From assembly GCA_963783085.1 (NCBI GenBank), contig CAWAMJ010000002.1, positions 558,001 to 622,000 of the forward strand: a stretch of DNA of 64,000 nucleotides, written 5' to 3'. Position 1 is the stretch's first letter, and each line of letters starts with the position of its first letter. Shown here in pieces: positions 63,825-64,000 of the stretch. The notes beneath the pieces were generated by a model, which did no database searches, was not told where the DNA came from, and saw only the letters and a program-made list of their open reading frames with translations. This stretch comes from CAVYUC01 sp963783085 (GTDB taxonomy: Bacteria > Bacteroidota > Bacteroidia > Bacteroidales > Prolixibacteraceae). Position numbers and translations under genes: made by a program.

Positions 63825-64000
63825 TTAATCCGCCTGATCTTCATCATTTTTCGTCAACCGGTTGGCTTCAATGTAAATGCGTTTGATCTCGGGGTACGAA
63901 TTTCGGATGGCATTCTCAAGGCGTTTGATGGTATCGGAAAGTTCAGTGCTGTTGAGTTGCCGGATAAACTGTACATCGAGAGCCAGCAATACATCATTGG
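63825..64000 (-). CDS. Cation diffusion facilitator transporter, C-terminal part
   Basis: Partial: the stop is at 63825-63827 and the gene runs out of the window. The 58 visible residues (NDVLLALDVQFIRQLNSTELSDTIKRLENAIRNSYPEIKRIYIEANRL) match the cytoplasmic dimerisation domain of cation diffusion facilitator exporters, which trade Zn, Mn, Fe or Co ions against protons. The metal cannot be predicted. It converges on the unknown small gene, 30 bases away. Confidence 0.75.
   Translation of the reverse strand, partial: NDVLLALDVQFIRQLNSTELSDTIKRLENAIRNSYPEIKRIYIEANRLTKNDEDQAD

Overview
The window looks like a chromosomal segment of a Bacteroidota bacterium, probably of the Marinilabiliales/Prolixibacteraceae type. 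The placement rests on protein style and gene order only: a long-tailed L17, an S14 without zinc ligands, an rpsL-rpsG-fusA-rpsJ order with no tuf, TAnnTTTG-type promoters, DUF1080 lipoproteins and four-helix-bundle 'S23' ORFs. No rRNA, tRNA or CRISPR array was seen.

Layout. (1) 1-2.8 kb: end of a 2-oxoacid dehydrogenase E2 gene, then lpdA and a universal stress protein. (2) 3-29.5 kb: a long, loosely organised stress and reserve region. It holds PRC-barrel protein, dodecin, a frameshifted GAPDH, Cu/Zn-SOD lipoprotein, SDR, TonB-like protein, aldehyde dehydrogenase, lipid kinase, App1-type phosphatase, a GH65 gene with a beta-PGM/trehalose-phosphatase fusion, an SpoIIAA-like protein, HtrA protease, OsmC, DUF302 and Rex. 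It also holds a compact operon csbD-like - Fe/Mn SOD - encapsulated ferritin - encapsulin shell - pfkB, and a sigma-54 response regulator. (3) 29.6-41.5 kb: carbohydrate genes (DUF1080 lipoprotein, trehalose-6-P synthase/phosphatase, GH15, a GH67-like hydrolase, a propeller lipoprotein, a sugar isomerase), plus an SRPBCC protein, a RelE/ParE-type toxin-antitoxin pair and rarA. (4) 41.6-59.0 kb, minus strand: the complete str-S10-spc-alpha ribosomal supercluster from rpsL to rplQ, with secY, infA, rpmJ and rpoA; map is not in its common place between secY and infA. (5) 59.2-64 kb: a peptide exporter made of an HlyD adaptor and a C39-peptidase ABC transporter, with a four-helix-bundle ORF inserted between them, then a small unknown protein and the end of a cation diffusion facilitator gene.

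How it works together. The non-ribosomal half suits survival of low oxygen, oxidative stress and starvation: iron storage in an encapsulin, two superoxide dismutases, trehalose synthesis and phosphorolysis, a PfkB kinase, stress proteins and a redox-sensing repressor. Several members (PfkB, the PGM-TPP-GH65 set, universal stress protein) parallel the mycobacterial DosR dormancy regulon.

Cautions. Four genes (GAPDH, an EEP-type nuclease, TPS/TPP, the GH67-like hydrolase) carry five reading-frame breaks. All five fit one extra base each, which points as much to sequencing error as to gene decay. The most unusual non-coding features are a tandem array of mismatch-varying palindromes behind GAPDH, a MITE-like nested palindrome at 6.86-7.01 kb, and a hairpin that covers the ribosome binding site of the SRPBCC gene.
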